Origin: an uncultured SAR86 cluster bacterium
GTDB taxonomy: Bacteria > Pseudomonadota > Gammaproteobacteria > Magnimaribacterales > D2472
Reading direction: 5' to 3'
Length of the DNA stretch: 64,000 nt
Assembly: GCA_902557645.1 (NCBI GenBank)
Contig: CACEAP010000002.1
Location: forward strand, 1-64,000
A program made the position numbers and the translations under genes. Below the pieces are notes generated by a model. That model worked only from the letters and a program-made list of their open reading frames with translations. It made no database searches and had not been told where the DNA came from. Below are positions 40,477-50,542 of the stretch, piece by piece. Numbering within the stretch: the stretch's first letter is position 1; each line of letters begins with the position of its first letter.

Positions 40477-41339
40477 AAGCATATTTAGATTTACTTGCAC
40501 ATATTCTTGAGCATGGAGAAGAAAGAGAGGATAGAACAAATACTGGTACACTTTCCTCATTTGGACACCAATTAAAATTTGATCTAAATGATGGATTTCC
40601 AGCTGTAACAACTAAATCTCTTGCTTGGAAAGGAGTAGTATCAGAACTTTTATGGTTCTTAGAAGGTTCGGATGATGAAAGAAGGCTAGCAGAAATAAGA
40701 TTTGGAAAAAATAGAGAGGATCTAAAAGATCTAGAGAAGTTTTCAACTATCTGGACAGATAATGCAGATAATCAAGGAAAAGATCTTGGCTATCAAAATA
40801 ATGCAGTTAAAAAAATTCTTGGTCCTGTTTATGGTGTTCAGTGGAGAAATTGGGGTGATATTGATCAAATTAAAATTTTAATTACAGGGATAAAGTCTAA
40901 TCCTTTTGGAAGAAGGCATATCTTAAGTGCATGGAATGTAGCCGAGCTTGATAAAATGGCGTTACCTCCATGTCATGTCATGTCGCAATATTATGTTACT
41001 AAGAATGGTTCACTAAGTTGTCATATGTATCAAAGAAGTGCTGATATGTTTTTAGGCGTTCCTTTTAATATTGCTAGTTATGCCTTACTCGTTTCAATTC
41101 TTGCAAAAATATGTGGTCTTAGGCCTGGAACTTTTACTCATTCTTTTGGTGATGCGCATATTTATAAAAATAGCATTGCGCAAGTTAAAGAACAATTAAC
41201 AAGAAAGCCTATGAAATTACCAAACTTAAAATTTCCTGATATCTCATCTCTAGAAGAATTAAATTCTCTTAGTGTGGACGATTTTTTGCTTGAGAACTAT
41301 GAACATCATCCTGCTATCAAAGCAAAAATGGCTATCTAG
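40473..41339 (+). CDS. thyA: Thymidylate synthase (insertion-bearing, phage T4-like variant)
   Basis: [38 protein letters not shown]...[13 protein letters not shown]...[20 protein letters not shown]. Start at 40473 overlaps lgt stop (ATGA). Confidence 0.95.
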   Translation: [288 protein letters not shown]

Positions 41340-41342
41340 TAT

Positions 41343-41840
41343 ATGCAACTAATAATCTCACATGTCGTAGCTATGTCTAATAATCAAGTAATTGGTATCA
41401 ATAATGATTTACCATGGAGCTTAAAGGATGATTTAGCTCATTTTAAAAAATATACAACTGGCAAAATAATAATTATGGGCAGAAAAACATTTGAATCTAT
41501 CGGAAGACCATTGCCTAATAGAGATAATTTTGTAATTTCTTCAACATTAAATTCAGTAGATGGAGTATCTATATTTCCTAGTCTTGATGATGCCTTAGCA
41601 GCAGCTAATGCACAAAATACTCATGACGAAATTGCAATAATAGGTGGAGGGTATTTATTTAGAGATTCTATTAATATCTTTAATAAACTAGTGCTGACTC
41701 GTGTAAATTGCTCTATTGAAGGCGATGTGTTCTATCCTGAGATTGATTTCAACAGATGGAAATTAGAAGGAAAAGAAGATTTCTTTAAAAATGATGATAA
41801 TCAATATGATTTTTCTATAGAAACCTATAGTAAATTATGA
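41343..41840 (+). CDS. folA: Dihydrofolate reductase
   Basis: AMSNNQVIGINNDLPWSLKDDLAHFKKYTTGKIIIMGRKTFESIGRPLPNRDN. Confidence 0.96.
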   Translation: MQLIISHVVAMSNNQVIGINNDLPWSLKDDLAHFKKYTTGKIIIMGRKTFESIGRPLPNRDNFVISSTLNSVDGVSIFPSLDDALAAANAQNTHDEIAIIGGGYLFRDSINIFNKLVLTRVNCSIEGDVFYPEIDFNRWKLEGKEDFFKNDDNQYDFSIETYSKL

Positions 41841-43337
41841 TTGCTGGATATAGTCTCTTCTTAACTGTATATTTTTAATTCTAATTTCTTCGTTTTCAGT
41901 GTATTTAATCCAGCTATTAGCTGTTTTCTTGATTTTCTTGTCTTTATCTCTTGCCGCCATCCTAAATTGTTTTTTAGCTTCTTCAAAATTTTTCAATTCA
42001 AATTGTGCTTGCCCTAGTGTTAGATGTGCTTGAGATATTTTTTTTAGCTTTCCTTTTTTAATGCCCTTTTGGATTGCATCTACAGCTTCATTTAACTTAT
42101 CTTCTACTAAGTAAAGATTGCCTAGCAGGATATAGTTCTCACCTTCTTCAGAAATTTTAGCGGCCCTTTCTAATACCGGTATAGCTTTATCTATCTCTTG
42201 CGCCATTCTCCATGAATCTGCAAGCAATTTAAGATTTTTTTCCGAGTCTTTGACTACTGGCTTTAATTCTTCTTTCTTAGTCTTCTCATTAGTGACAAGA
42301 ACTTCTTTCTTTTGTCCACTGACGATAACAGAGGCGGCTTGATAAGGATTGCCATTCATTAGTAATAATTGCGCAAGCGTTAAGTACTCGCCCTCTTTAT
42401 CTAGATAATTACTCATGTAGGCAGCATTGAGAGTGACCATATAGTCCTTCTCTCTTTCAAGGGCTCCATAAGCTTGTCCTAGTTGAAGGAAATAGCGTTT
42501 CTTTGGATAAAGGTTAACTAAAATTTCATAAATATCTAGTTGTTTTAATATTGTTTCTTTCTCACCGAGTTCTTTTTTTAACTCTTCATAGGAAGCAGCT
42601 AATGTGACATACCAATTTTCTTTTGGTTTATACCCCTCTAGTTCTGCAAGGTCTATAGCAGTAATGAATGCATCACGAGACTTTCTATAATCTTCAACTT
42701 GAAAATATGCAGTTCCTAATAATGACCAGGATTGAGCTGTTACTGTTTCAACTTCATCCATCCATATTAGAATTAATTCAATGCCTCTTCGATAGTCCTC
42801 TTCAATCAAATGTAATGTTGCTAAAGTCAGCAGCGTGCCATTTCTAAGTGGCAAGGTTACTTCTTCCTCATTTATAACCTTGGTATAAGCATCAATTGCC
42901 AAAGAGTAATCTGCATCTTCTGAATTTTTTTTATCAGCTTCCTCAGTATAGTAAATATAACCCCAATAGTTCCAGAGTATGGATCTATCATAACTTTTCA
43001 TGTCTTGAGCTTTAGATCTCATTTCTAGAAGAATTTTCTTAGCAGTAACGTAATCTGGATCAGGTTCTTCTGTAGGAATCATCTGACCAAATGTTTCTGA
43101 TTTCTTATTCTTATCCTCAACCTCAACAATTTTTACCCGTTCAAGAGCTTCTGTAACTTTTGCGATTTTTTTTGCAGTAGCAGTTTGAAGCACTCGTGCT
43201 TTTTTATATGTGGTTTGTTTTTTTGGCTTGCTTGATTCATTTGATTGCGCGAAGGATTCAATAGGTGTAAATATAAAAATTGTCGCTAAAACAACACATA
43301 GTCTGGTTAACTTGAATTTTGTTATTTTAATCTTCAT
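41835..43337 (-). CDS. TPR-repeat protein of TonB energy-transduction cluster
   Basis: Signal peptide then repeated TPR-like helices; directly downstream of tonB-like gene. Confidence 0.8.
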   Translation of the reverse strand: MKIKITKFKLTRLCVVLATIFIFTPIESFAQSNESSKPKKQTTYKKARVLQTATAKKIAKVTEALERVKIVEVEDKNKKSETFGQMIPTEEPDPDYVTAKKILLEMRSKAQDMKSYDRSILWNYWGYIYYTEEADKKNSEDADYSLAIDAYTKVINEEEVTLPLRNGTLLTLATLHLIEEDYRRGIELILIWMDEVETVTAQSWSLLGTAYFQVEDYRKSRDAFITAIDLAELEGYKPKENWYVTLAASYEELKKELGEKETILKQLDIYEILVNLYPKKRYFLQLGQAYGALEREKDYMVTLNAAYMSNYLDKEGEYLTLAQLLLMNGNPYQAASVIVSGQKKEVLVTNEKTKKEELKPVVKDSEKNLKLLADSWRMAQEIDKAIPVLERAAKISEEGENYILLGNLYLVEDKLNEAVDAIQKGIKKGKLKKISQAHLTLGQAQFELKNFEEAKKQFRMAARDKDKKIKKTANSWIKYTENEEIRIKNIQLRRDYIQQS

Positions 43338-44025
43338 CTAGCATCTCATATCTAAATCTGTATAAAACATTGTCCACCTTTACAGGATTTCCATCAACAA
43401 TTTTAGGTTTGTATTTTAATTTTGCAGAAGCTCTAATTGAAGAGTTATTAAAGATAGAGCAATCTCTCATAACCACATTAGGATCATTAACATCTCCGCA
43501 CTTACCCTCTACAACAACTGGGTTCTCTGCTGTGCCTTGCTCAGTGATTGTAAATGAAATGATTGCATAACCTTCCGTACCTCTTTCTTGAGCTCTTCTA
43601 GGATATTGGGGCTGAACTGCAAATAAAGGCATATACTCACCATCTTTAAAGAAAGATCCTCCAGCTTGAATATTAGCCTTTGGCTTTGCAATAGTCACAT
43701 CAACTCCAGTAAGGGGTTGAAGTTCTACCTCGGGCTGAGCAATATCATCTGGCTGTTCTTCTGGCTCATCAGGCTTTTCAACTTCTTGTAATAAAGTATC
43801 AATATCTCTATCTGGCATAACAATATCTACAAGTTTCACTGATTTATCCTCTTTTATACCACTGTCGCCAAGAGATATTAAAAGGACCATAATGAAAAAT
43901 AACCCAAACCCAACAATAGCTGCTAAAACACCGCCTGAAATATATTTAGTCTTAGATAAAAAAGATAGTGAATCTGAAAGATCTGGCTTAAATGGTATTT
44001 GGTTTTTAGCTGTTTTCGAAGCCAT
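43327..44025 (-). CDS. tonB: TonB-like energy transducer
   Basis: N-terminal TM, Pro/Glu-rich linker, FAVQPQYPRRAQERGTEGYAIISFTITEQG C-terminal TonB domain. Confidence 0.88.
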   Translation of the reverse strand: MASKTAKNQIPFKPDLSDSLSFLSKTKYISGGVLAAIVGFGLFFIMVLLISLGDSGIKEDKSVKLVDIVMPDRDIDTLLQEVEKPDEPEEQPDDIAQPEVELQPLTGVDVTIAKPKANIQAGGSFFKDGEYMPLFAVQPQYPRRAQERGTEGYAIISFTITEQGTAENPVVVEGKCGDVNDPNVVMRDCSIFNNSSIRASAKLKYKPKIVDGNPVKVDNVLYRFRYEMLDED

Positions 44026-44034
44026 GTTAAGAAA

Positions 44035-44445
44035 CTATTTGGGTTCTGATGCAAGTGAGATAGCAGAAACGCCAGCTTCTCTTGCTCCATCCATAACTTT
44101 AATAATTGTATCGGCTACTGCTTTCTCATCAGCTTGAATCACTACAGAGCCTTGAGGATTATCGGCAAGCATTTTAACAACATTTGCCTTTACTTGTCTT
44201 ACATCTATTCTTCTGCCATCCATCCATACTTCACCAGTTGGTCCCACAGCAATAAGAATAGCAGCATTCTCTTGAGTCTCTGCAGTATCAGAATCTGGTC
44301 TATTAATTTCTAAACCAGGTTCTTTGATAAAGTTTGCAGTAACAATAAAGAATATAAGCATAATAAATACAACATCCAACATGGGTGTCATATTAATTTC
44401 ACTTTCTTCTTCTTTTACCGCGCTTGCTATTGAACCTCTTCTCAC
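44035..44445 (-). CDS. exbD: ExbD/TolR biopolymer transport protein
   Basis: EINMTPMLDVVFIMLIFFIVTANF. Confidence 0.95.
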   Translation of the reverse strand: MRRGSIASAVKEEESEINMTPMLDVVFIMLIFFIVTANFIKEPGLEINRPDSDTAETQENAAILIAVGPTGEVWMDGRRIDVRQVKANVVKMLADNPQGSVVIQADEKAVADTIIKVMDGAREAGVSAISLASEPK

Positions 44446-44454
44446 AATTATCTC

Positions 44455-44979
44455 CTAATATCTTTTAATAACATCATTTAACATCTGCTCTCTCTTAACG
44501 CTAGCGCTAGTTAAATAAATTGTTGCAAATACTCCAGATAGTGCAACGACCATTCCTGCCATAGTTGGGAGCGTTGCTTTAGAAACTCCCCCTGCCATAG
44601 ATCTAGCATCGCCGCCACCATTAAAAGCCATAACTTGAAAAACCTCTATCATCCCAGTTACAGTTCCTAAAAGACCAAATAATGGTGCTACAGCAACACA
44701 ACATTGAATAAGTGAAAGATTTCTATTAATTTCTACTTTGGCTTGGGACATGTATTTTTCACGAATTTGTAGGGCATACCAAGAGGTCTTATCTTCTCTT
44801 GACTCCCATTTTTGAACTAATCCGGAAATGTATTCATCATAACCTTGAGCATAGTAAAAAATTCTCTCAAAAATCATAGTCCACATAAATAGAACTAATA
44901 TAGCAATGCCCCACAAGACATCTCCACCTTGTTCCATAAAGTCCCTTATAGAGACAAATGCTTCACTTATTTCATACAT
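44455..44979 (-). CDS. exbB: ExbB/TolQ/MotA proton-channel family protein (short)
   Basis: CVAVAPLFGLLGTVTGMIEVFQVMA, GVSKATLPTMAGMVVAL. Confidence 0.93.
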   Translation of the reverse strand: MYEISEAFVSIRDFMEQGGDVLWGIAILVLFMWTMIFERIFYYAQGYDEYISGLVQKWESREDKTSWYALQIREKYMSQAKVEINRNLSLIQCCVAVAPLFGLLGTVTGMIEVFQVMAFNGGGDARSMAGGVSKATLPTMAGMVVALSGVFATIYLTSASVKREQMLNDVIKRY

Positions 44980-44988
44980 AAATAAAAC

Positions 44989-46380
44989 TTAACTACTTTC
45001 TGAATGCTCAGCTAGTATCCCTGTACTTTGTTCCTCTAATATACTGATAATTCCTTTAGATGAAGATGCAGTAAAGGAATGAAGAAGTGTTGTTGGAATA
45101 GCTACCAATAAACCTAGAACAGTTGTAACTAGGGCTTGAGATATACCACCAGCCATTAATTTTGGATCGCCTGTTCCATATAATGTGATTTGTTGGAAAG
45201 TTACGATCATTCCAGTAACTGTTCCTAATAAACCTGCTAATGGAGCAACCACTGAGATTATCCTAACAACACTTATGCCTCTTTCTATAGATGGTCTTTC
45301 AGCCATGATCGCTTCTGCTAAACGTAATTCAAGAGTATCTATATCTTTCTTGAAGTTATCTTGTCCTACTTTAAGAACTCTGCCTAATGGATTACCTAAG
45401 TCAGCTGTTTTAGACTTTGTTTGCTTATTAACAGCAATACCAACCATGTATAAGCTGTAGAGCTTCCAAAATGCTATGGCAACACCAATAATACCAACAA
45501 CAATAATTGCATAACCAACCTCTCTACCTTGAGCAGCTCTTTCTGCAAGAGATGGGGTTTGAATTAAATTAGCTAACAAACTACCGCCAGTAGGGCCAGT
45601 TGGATCGACACCAAATTTAACTTGATCGCCGCCTTCTGCATTTCCTAAATTCTTAGCGCTCTTTGTATATCTCCCAGCTGGTTGTCTTGGAAGAAAAGCA
45701 TATTGTCCTTTTGATGATGCAAATTCTAAATACTTACCATCACAAACAGCATTAAATAAACCCACACGTGTTACTTCACAATCGCTTGTTTCACCATCAA
45801 CATCTATTACAGTAGTATTAAATTTAACAACATTGCCACCTGCAACCATTTCATTTTGGATTTCATACCAAAGTCGCTCAATCTCTCTAATAGTTGGTAA
45901 TTCAGTTGTCTCAGACATCTTTCCAGTTAGCTCATTTAAAAAAGCAACTCTTTCTAAGCCAAATTCTGCAGAGGTTAATGAATTAGCAAACATAGAAGAA
46001 GACTCACCTGCTGAGCTTTGTAAATGACCAAATAACTCTACCAATGAACCTAATTCTTTTTTATAAGCTTCTTCTTTAACTCTTAAAATTTCTTGATTTG
46101 CTTTGTATTCTGCTTCTAATTTGTCTGCAATTCTTTCTTGTCTTGCAAGTTCTCTCTTTTCTGCAGCTAAAATACTAGCTTGTTTATTTTTATCAGCTAA
46201 AAATACAGCTTCCCGTCTAGCGTTTTCAGCCTGCTCTTTTACTTTACCTTCTTTAACAAGAGCTAAAAGTGCTTCAACAGTAGTAGGCTCTTGATCAACA
46301 ACCTCATCTGCATCTTGAGATAATGCTGGATTGGCAAAGGTAACAATTACTAAAAAGTAAAATAAATTTAAATATTTCAT
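44989..46380 (-). CDS. ExbB/TolQ/MotA family protein with long periplasmic N-terminal domain (TtpC-like)
   Basis: Signal peptide, coiled-coil N-domain, C-terminal VVAPLAGLLGTVTGMIVTFQQITLYGTGDPKLMAGGISQALVTTVLGL. Confidence 0.9.
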   Translation of the reverse strand: MKYLNLFYFLVIVTFANPALSQDADEVVDQEPTTVEALLALVKEGKVKEQAENARREAVFLADKNKQASILAAEKRELARQERIADKLEAEYKANQEILRVKEEAYKKELGSLVELFGHLQSSAGESSSMFANSLTSAEFGLERVAFLNELTGKMSETTELPTIREIERLWYEIQNEMVAGGNVVKFNTTVIDVDGETSDCEVTRVGLFNAVCDGKYLEFASSKGQYAFLPRQPAGRYTKSAKNLGNAEGGDQVKFGVDPTGPTGGSLLANLIQTPSLAERAAQGREVGYAIIVVGIIGVAIAFWKLYSLYMVGIAVNKQTKSKTADLGNPLGRVLKVGQDNFKKDIDTLELRLAEAIMAERPSIERGISVVRIISVVAPLAGLLGTVTGMIVTFQQITLYGTGDPKLMAGGISQALVTTVLGLLVAIPTTLLHSFTASSSKGIISILEEQSTGILAEHSESS

Positions 46381-47138
46381 TAGCTTTGCTCCTTAACAAC
46401 TACTGGCAACATTAGCATATCTGTTGGAGCTAATTTTTTTGCCATTCTGATTCCATCTCGAATAGCGGTTCTATATCCACTATCTAATTCGACCCAGTCA
46501 TTAGTTTTTTTGTCCCAAATACCGCTAGTCCTTTCATCTTTGGTTTGATAAAACATGCCAATTCTTCCAACAACTAAAACATTAGCAACAATCTCTTGGC
46601 CATCAATAACAATAGGTGATTCAAAAGCGTCTATCTTTCTGCCGTATTCACTTTCAATATTGTAGGCTTCTAGTATCTGCCTAACTTGCTCTGAAGCTGT
46701 AACTTTAGGATTTGATAAAGAGCTTCTAACTAGATCAAGTCTTTGCTTCCTTTCTTCAAGATGAAAGGGAATATCTAAATCAACAAACTTTTCAAGCCCC
46801 TCTAACATTCTTTGTGCTAGCGGCGGTATTTGTCTTTGCATTACAACAACTTGAGTTAACTGATCATCTAGCTTATCCATTAGCTCTAATTGAGCCTGAA
46901 TTTGGATTCTTTTTTGCTCGTTATATATCTTAAGTCCCTCTACTTGCTTAGAGACGACTTTCCATTCATTAATTATCTTGTCAGTTTGTTTTTCTGTGCT
47001 GTCAATCTTGTCTTGAGATATAGCAGATTCATTTGAGTTATCTCTTCCAACCTCTAACACCAATTCCATTTCTGTAGCATTAATTACAAAAGGCATTATC
47101 AAAGCAAGAGACATTATTATGGCTCGTAATTTCAACAT
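46380..47138 (-). CDS. DUF3450 domain protein
   Basis: Coiled-coil periplasmic protein upstream of the ExbB-ExbB-ExbD-TonB cluster, the characteristic DUF3450 location; KTNDWVELDSGYRTAIRDGIRMAKKLAPTDMLMLPV. Confidence 0.85.
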   Translation of the reverse strand: MLKLRAIIMSLALIMPFVINATEMELVLEVGRDNSNESAISQDKIDSTEKQTDKIINEWKVVSKQVEGLKIYNEQKRIQIQAQLELMDKLDDQLTQVVVMQRQIPPLAQRMLEGLEKFVDLDIPFHLEERKQRLDLVRSSLSNPKVTASEQVRQILEAYNIESEYGRKIDAFESPIVIDGQEIVANVLVVGRIGMFYQTKDERTSGIWDKKTNDWVELDSGYRTAIRDGIRMAKKLAPTDMLMLPVVVKEQS

Positions 47139-47279
47139 ATTTAGTTGCTCCCTATTACTTTATAGTTACATCTAAAATAACTACTTTTAAAGTTTAGACA
47201 TTCTAACAAGTTAGTATTAAATTTAACAAATTTATTTATTGAGATTAGTCTCACTTTCTTGCAAATTGATAAAAAAAGT

Positions 47280-48125
47280 TTACCAAAATTTAATCATAAC
47301 TGTGGGTGTATTTTTCATATAAGCGATATAATCTGGGTCTTCTCCCCATTTTTTCTTACCTATACCCTCAAGCATCCTAACTCCACTAATCTTTACAAGT
47401 AATAGATATGTCCAGATTGGAGATATTAGAGTTAAAAATTCTAGGCCTGACAATGAAGAAAATGACATAACGGCAACACCAGTCCATAAAGTAATCTCAC
47501 CAAAATAATTTGGGTGCCTAGATCGGCTCCATAGGCCACTAGTTATAAATTTATCTCTATTTTCAGGAACTGCTCTAAAGATTGTTTTTTGACGATCAGC
47601 AATTATTTCTATAGCAAGCCCGCCAATAAACATTAATAAACCTGTATAAAAAATAGGATTAATGATGATACCTGTTTCGCTTGCTATTGCGGTTATGGCG
47701 CATAAAGAACAAAGTGCAACCCAAGTTCCTTGGATAGTCCATGCCATAAAGAACTGAGCTATATCAGGTTTTATGGTTGTAAATCGCTTATCTTTTCCAT
47801 CCTTAGCTATTCTTAAGAATAAAAAAGATCCTAAACGAACTGCCCATAAAATAACTAAAATTGAAATTGTTATTGAGCCCCAATTAATATCGCCTGTTGT
47901 TGTTAAGTATATACAATATGCGAATACACTAGAGTAAGTAAGACTGCCAGTTAAATCATAAAATTTTTCTGTTTGAAGTATATAAGCTGGGACAAAAGCA
48001 ACCCATTGAATTATATAGATAAATAAGACTACATTTTGGACAACTTCATTGCCAATAGCTAAGCTAATTCCATAAGGAATAACAAAACCAATAACTGCAA
48101 AAGCTAGATAAATTAATGATTGCAT
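47280..48125 (-). CDS. DUF1295 / steroid 5-alpha reductase-like membrane protein
   Basis: LWSRSRHPNYFGEITLWTGVAVM motif. Confidence 0.9.
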   Translation of the reverse strand: MQSLIYLAFAVIGFVIPYGISLAIGNEVVQNVVLFIYIIQWVAFVPAYILQTEKFYDLTGSLTYSSVFAYCIYLTTTGDINWGSITISILVILWAVRLGSFLFLRIAKDGKDKRFTTIKPDIAQFFMAWTIQGTWVALCSLCAITAIASETGIIINPIFYTGLLMFIGGLAIEIIADRQKTIFRAVPENRDKFITSGLWSRSRHPNYFGEITLWTGVAVMSFSSLSGLEFLTLISPIWTYLLLVKISGVRMLEGIGKKKWGEDPDYIAYMKNTPTVMIKFW

Positions 48126-48128
48126 AAT

Positions 48129-49943
48129 TTACTCCCAACCGCATGAGCGGCCTTTATTTTCTTCTTCAAGCCAATCTTGAAGAGGTTTATAATAATTTAA
48201 AATTGATCGTCCACTTAAAACTCTATCTCCTGTTAAAGCTTCAAATGCATCTTGCCATGGCTTGCTCTGTCCAAGAGCCAACATATTTCTAATCTTAATT
48301 CCTACTTCAGGATTATTATATATTGAACATTCATGCAGAGGACCTTCAAAATCCATTTCATTACATAGCGCTTCATGAAATTGATATTGCATAATTTTTG
48401 CTAAATAGTATCTAGTATATGGAGTATTTCCAGGAATATGATATTTGGCACCAGGATCAAAATATTCTTCACCTCTTGGCATTGGCGATGTTATACCTTG
48501 ATATTTCTCTCTTAACTCCCACCAACTAGAATTTAGATTATCTTCTGATATCTCACCAGTAAAGACTCCTGATCTCCACTTATCAAGCATTAGAGTCCAT
48601 GGAAGAGAAACTACACCATCTAAAGCTTGCTTCATTAGAAGTGCTATAGGGTCTTTTTCAGCAGCTTCTGCCTCTGCCTCAGTAACAAAACCAATCTGAG
48701 TAAGATAATCAGGCGTAATTGATAAAGATAATAGATCGCCTACAGCTTCATGAAAACCATCGTTTGCACCACTTCTATAAACTGATGGGAGGTGATTATA
48801 TGCCTGATAGTAAAATATATGACCTAGTTCATGATGAATTACTACAAAATCTTCTGCATTTTTTTCAATACACATTTTAATTCTAATGTCTTTGGTTGCT
48901 GGATCTAGATCCCATGCTGATGCATGACATACAACATTTCTATCTTGAGGTTTAACAAATAATGATCGCTCCCAAAAAGTATCTGGTAATGGCTCAAACC
49001 CTAAGGATAAGAAGAAATCTTCTGCTATTTCAACCATTTCAATTTCAGTTAATTCTTTATCTAAAATAATTGAAGTCAAATCTATTGATTCAGTATTTGG
49101 ATCTTCTTCAAACACAATATCATAAATATTTGCCCAAGATTGTCCCCACATATTCCCTAATATATGTGCAGGAAGCATACCTTCGGCAGGTACTACATCA
49201 TCACCATATTCTTCATTAAGCTCAGCTCTTACATGGCATTGCAAAGCATCATACAAAGGTTTCACCTCTTCCCAGACTCTATCGGTGTCAGCAAGAAAAT
49301 CTTCTGCTGGCATGTCATATTTACTAAACCATAAATCTGTTAATCCATCATACCCAAGATCTTTAGCGCCAAGTTCTCCTATTTCAACCATACGCAAGTA
49401 CTTATCTTTCATAGGCTTGCCAATTTCTCGCCAACCTGTCCATGCCTTTAAAAGCTCATCAGGATTTCTTGAAAAATCTATTATTTGCTCAAAAGCTTCA
49501 AGATCATAACAATCATCTTCGCTAAAACAGTGTTTTCCTGAACCATACATTGCGCCTAATTCGGATTCTATATTTGCTAATTCTCCAGCAAGCGCATCAT
49601 CTAGCGGCGCTGGCATCACAAAACCACCTTTTATAAGATCTAATTTTCTTCTCATGTCCTCTGGAAGATCTAAATGATCAAATGTTGCAGCTTCATTTGC
49701 CCTTTGAACAGACATAAGAGAGTAGCGTTTACCATAATCAGCAACTATCTTTTGTGAATCGTAAGTTATAAAATTAGAACTAATCCAATATGCAGAAGAA
49801 ATAACTGGACCAAGGGCTTTATCCTCTTGCTCTACTTTCTCTAAAAAAGACTCTGCATCAGATATAGTTTTAACTTTAGGATCATTTGTAGAACAGGAAA
49901 CAGTAATAAAAATTGTTATAACTAAGATAAATAATTTGTTCAT
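48129..49943 (-). CDS. Peptidase M2 (angiotensin-converting-enzyme-like) lipoprotein
   Basis: Lipobox TVSC, zinc motif VVIHHELGHIFYYQAYNHLPSVYRSGANDGFHEAVGDLLSLS. Confidence 0.92.
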   Translation of the reverse strand: MNKLFILVITIFITVSCSTNDPKVKTISDAESFLEKVEQEDKALGPVISSAYWISSNFITYDSQKIVADYGKRYSLMSVQRANEAATFDHLDLPEDMRRKLDLIKGGFVMPAPLDDALAGELANIESELGAMYGSGKHCFSEDDCYDLEAFEQIIDFSRNPDELLKAWTGWREIGKPMKDKYLRMVEIGELGAKDLGYDGLTDLWFSKYDMPAEDFLADTDRVWEEVKPLYDALQCHVRAELNEEYGDDVVPAEGMLPAHILGNMWGQSWANIYDIVFEEDPNTESIDLTSIILDKELTEIEMVEIAEDFFLSLGFEPLPDTFWERSLFVKPQDRNVVCHASAWDLDPATKDIRIKMCIEKNAEDFVVIHHELGHIFYYQAYNHLPSVYRSGANDGFHEAVGDLLSLSITPDYLTQIGFVTEAEAEAAEKDPIALLMKQALDGVVSLPWTLMLDKWRSGVFTGEISEDNLNSSWWELREKYQGITSPMPRGEEYFDPGAKYHIPGNTPYTRYYLAKIMQYQFHEALCNEMDFEGPLHECSIYNNPEVGIKIRNMLALGQSKPWQDAFEALTGDRVLSGRSILNYYKPLQDWLEEENKGRSCGWE

Positions 49944-49981
49944 TTGATAATCACCCCTTTAAAATAGACTTATAGTATATT

Positions 49982-50542
49982 ATGAAAATTTCAACAAACC
50001 AGTTTAAAAACGGAACTAAATTATTATTAGATGGAGCTCCTTGCTCTATTATTGATCATGAGTTCCATAAACCTGGCAAAGGCCAAGCTGTAATGCGAGT
50101 AAAATACAGAAACTTGTTAACAGGTAATGTTATTGATAAAACTTTTAAGTCTGGGGAAAGTGTTGAGGCTGCGGACATAAATCATAGAGAAATGGATTTT
50201 CTATATTCTGATGGAGAGATATGGAATTTTATGGATCCTGATAATTTTGATCAATTAGAAGTGGGCTCTGAGTTAATGGTTGATGCTAAAAAGTGGCTGG
50301 TAGGACAAGAAAGATGTGAGATTGTCTTATGGAATGATCAACCAATCAGCGTTGAGGCTCCAGTATTTGTAAATCTTGTAATAAAAAATTCTGAACCAGG
50401 TGTTAAGGGTGATACTGTTTCAGGAGCAACAAAAGTAGCTGAACTTGAAACCGGTGTAAGTATTCATGTTCCACTGTTTGTTAATGAAGGAGAGACTATA
50501 AAAGTAGATACTCGTTCAGAGAGCTATGTAAGTAGAGTTTAA
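49982..50542 (+). CDS. efp: Elongation factor P
   Basis: NQFKNGTKLLLDGAPCSIIDHEFHKPGKGQAVMRVKYRNLLTGNVIDKTFKSGE. Confidence 0.97.
   Translation: MKISTNQFKNGTKLLLDGAPCSIIDHEFHKPGKGQAVMRVKYRNLLTGNVIDKTFKSGESVEAADINHREMDFLYSDGEIWNFMDPDNFDQLEVGSELMVDAKKWLVGQERCEIVLWNDQPISVEAPVFVNLVIKNSEPGVKGDTVSGATKVAELETGVSIHVPLFVNEGETIKVDTRSESYVSRV

Noticed and set aside
43370-46294. Plus-strand ORFs across the TonB/ExbB cluster (43370, 43892, 45185, 45833, 46103)
   Set aside because: Antisense shadows of conserved minus-strand genes.
47220-47270. GAGATTAGTCTC palindrome-like motif in the promoter region of the DUF3450/TonB operon, considered as a Fur box
   Set aside because: Does not resemble the Fur consensus GATAATGATAATCATTATC; short and likely fortuitous.
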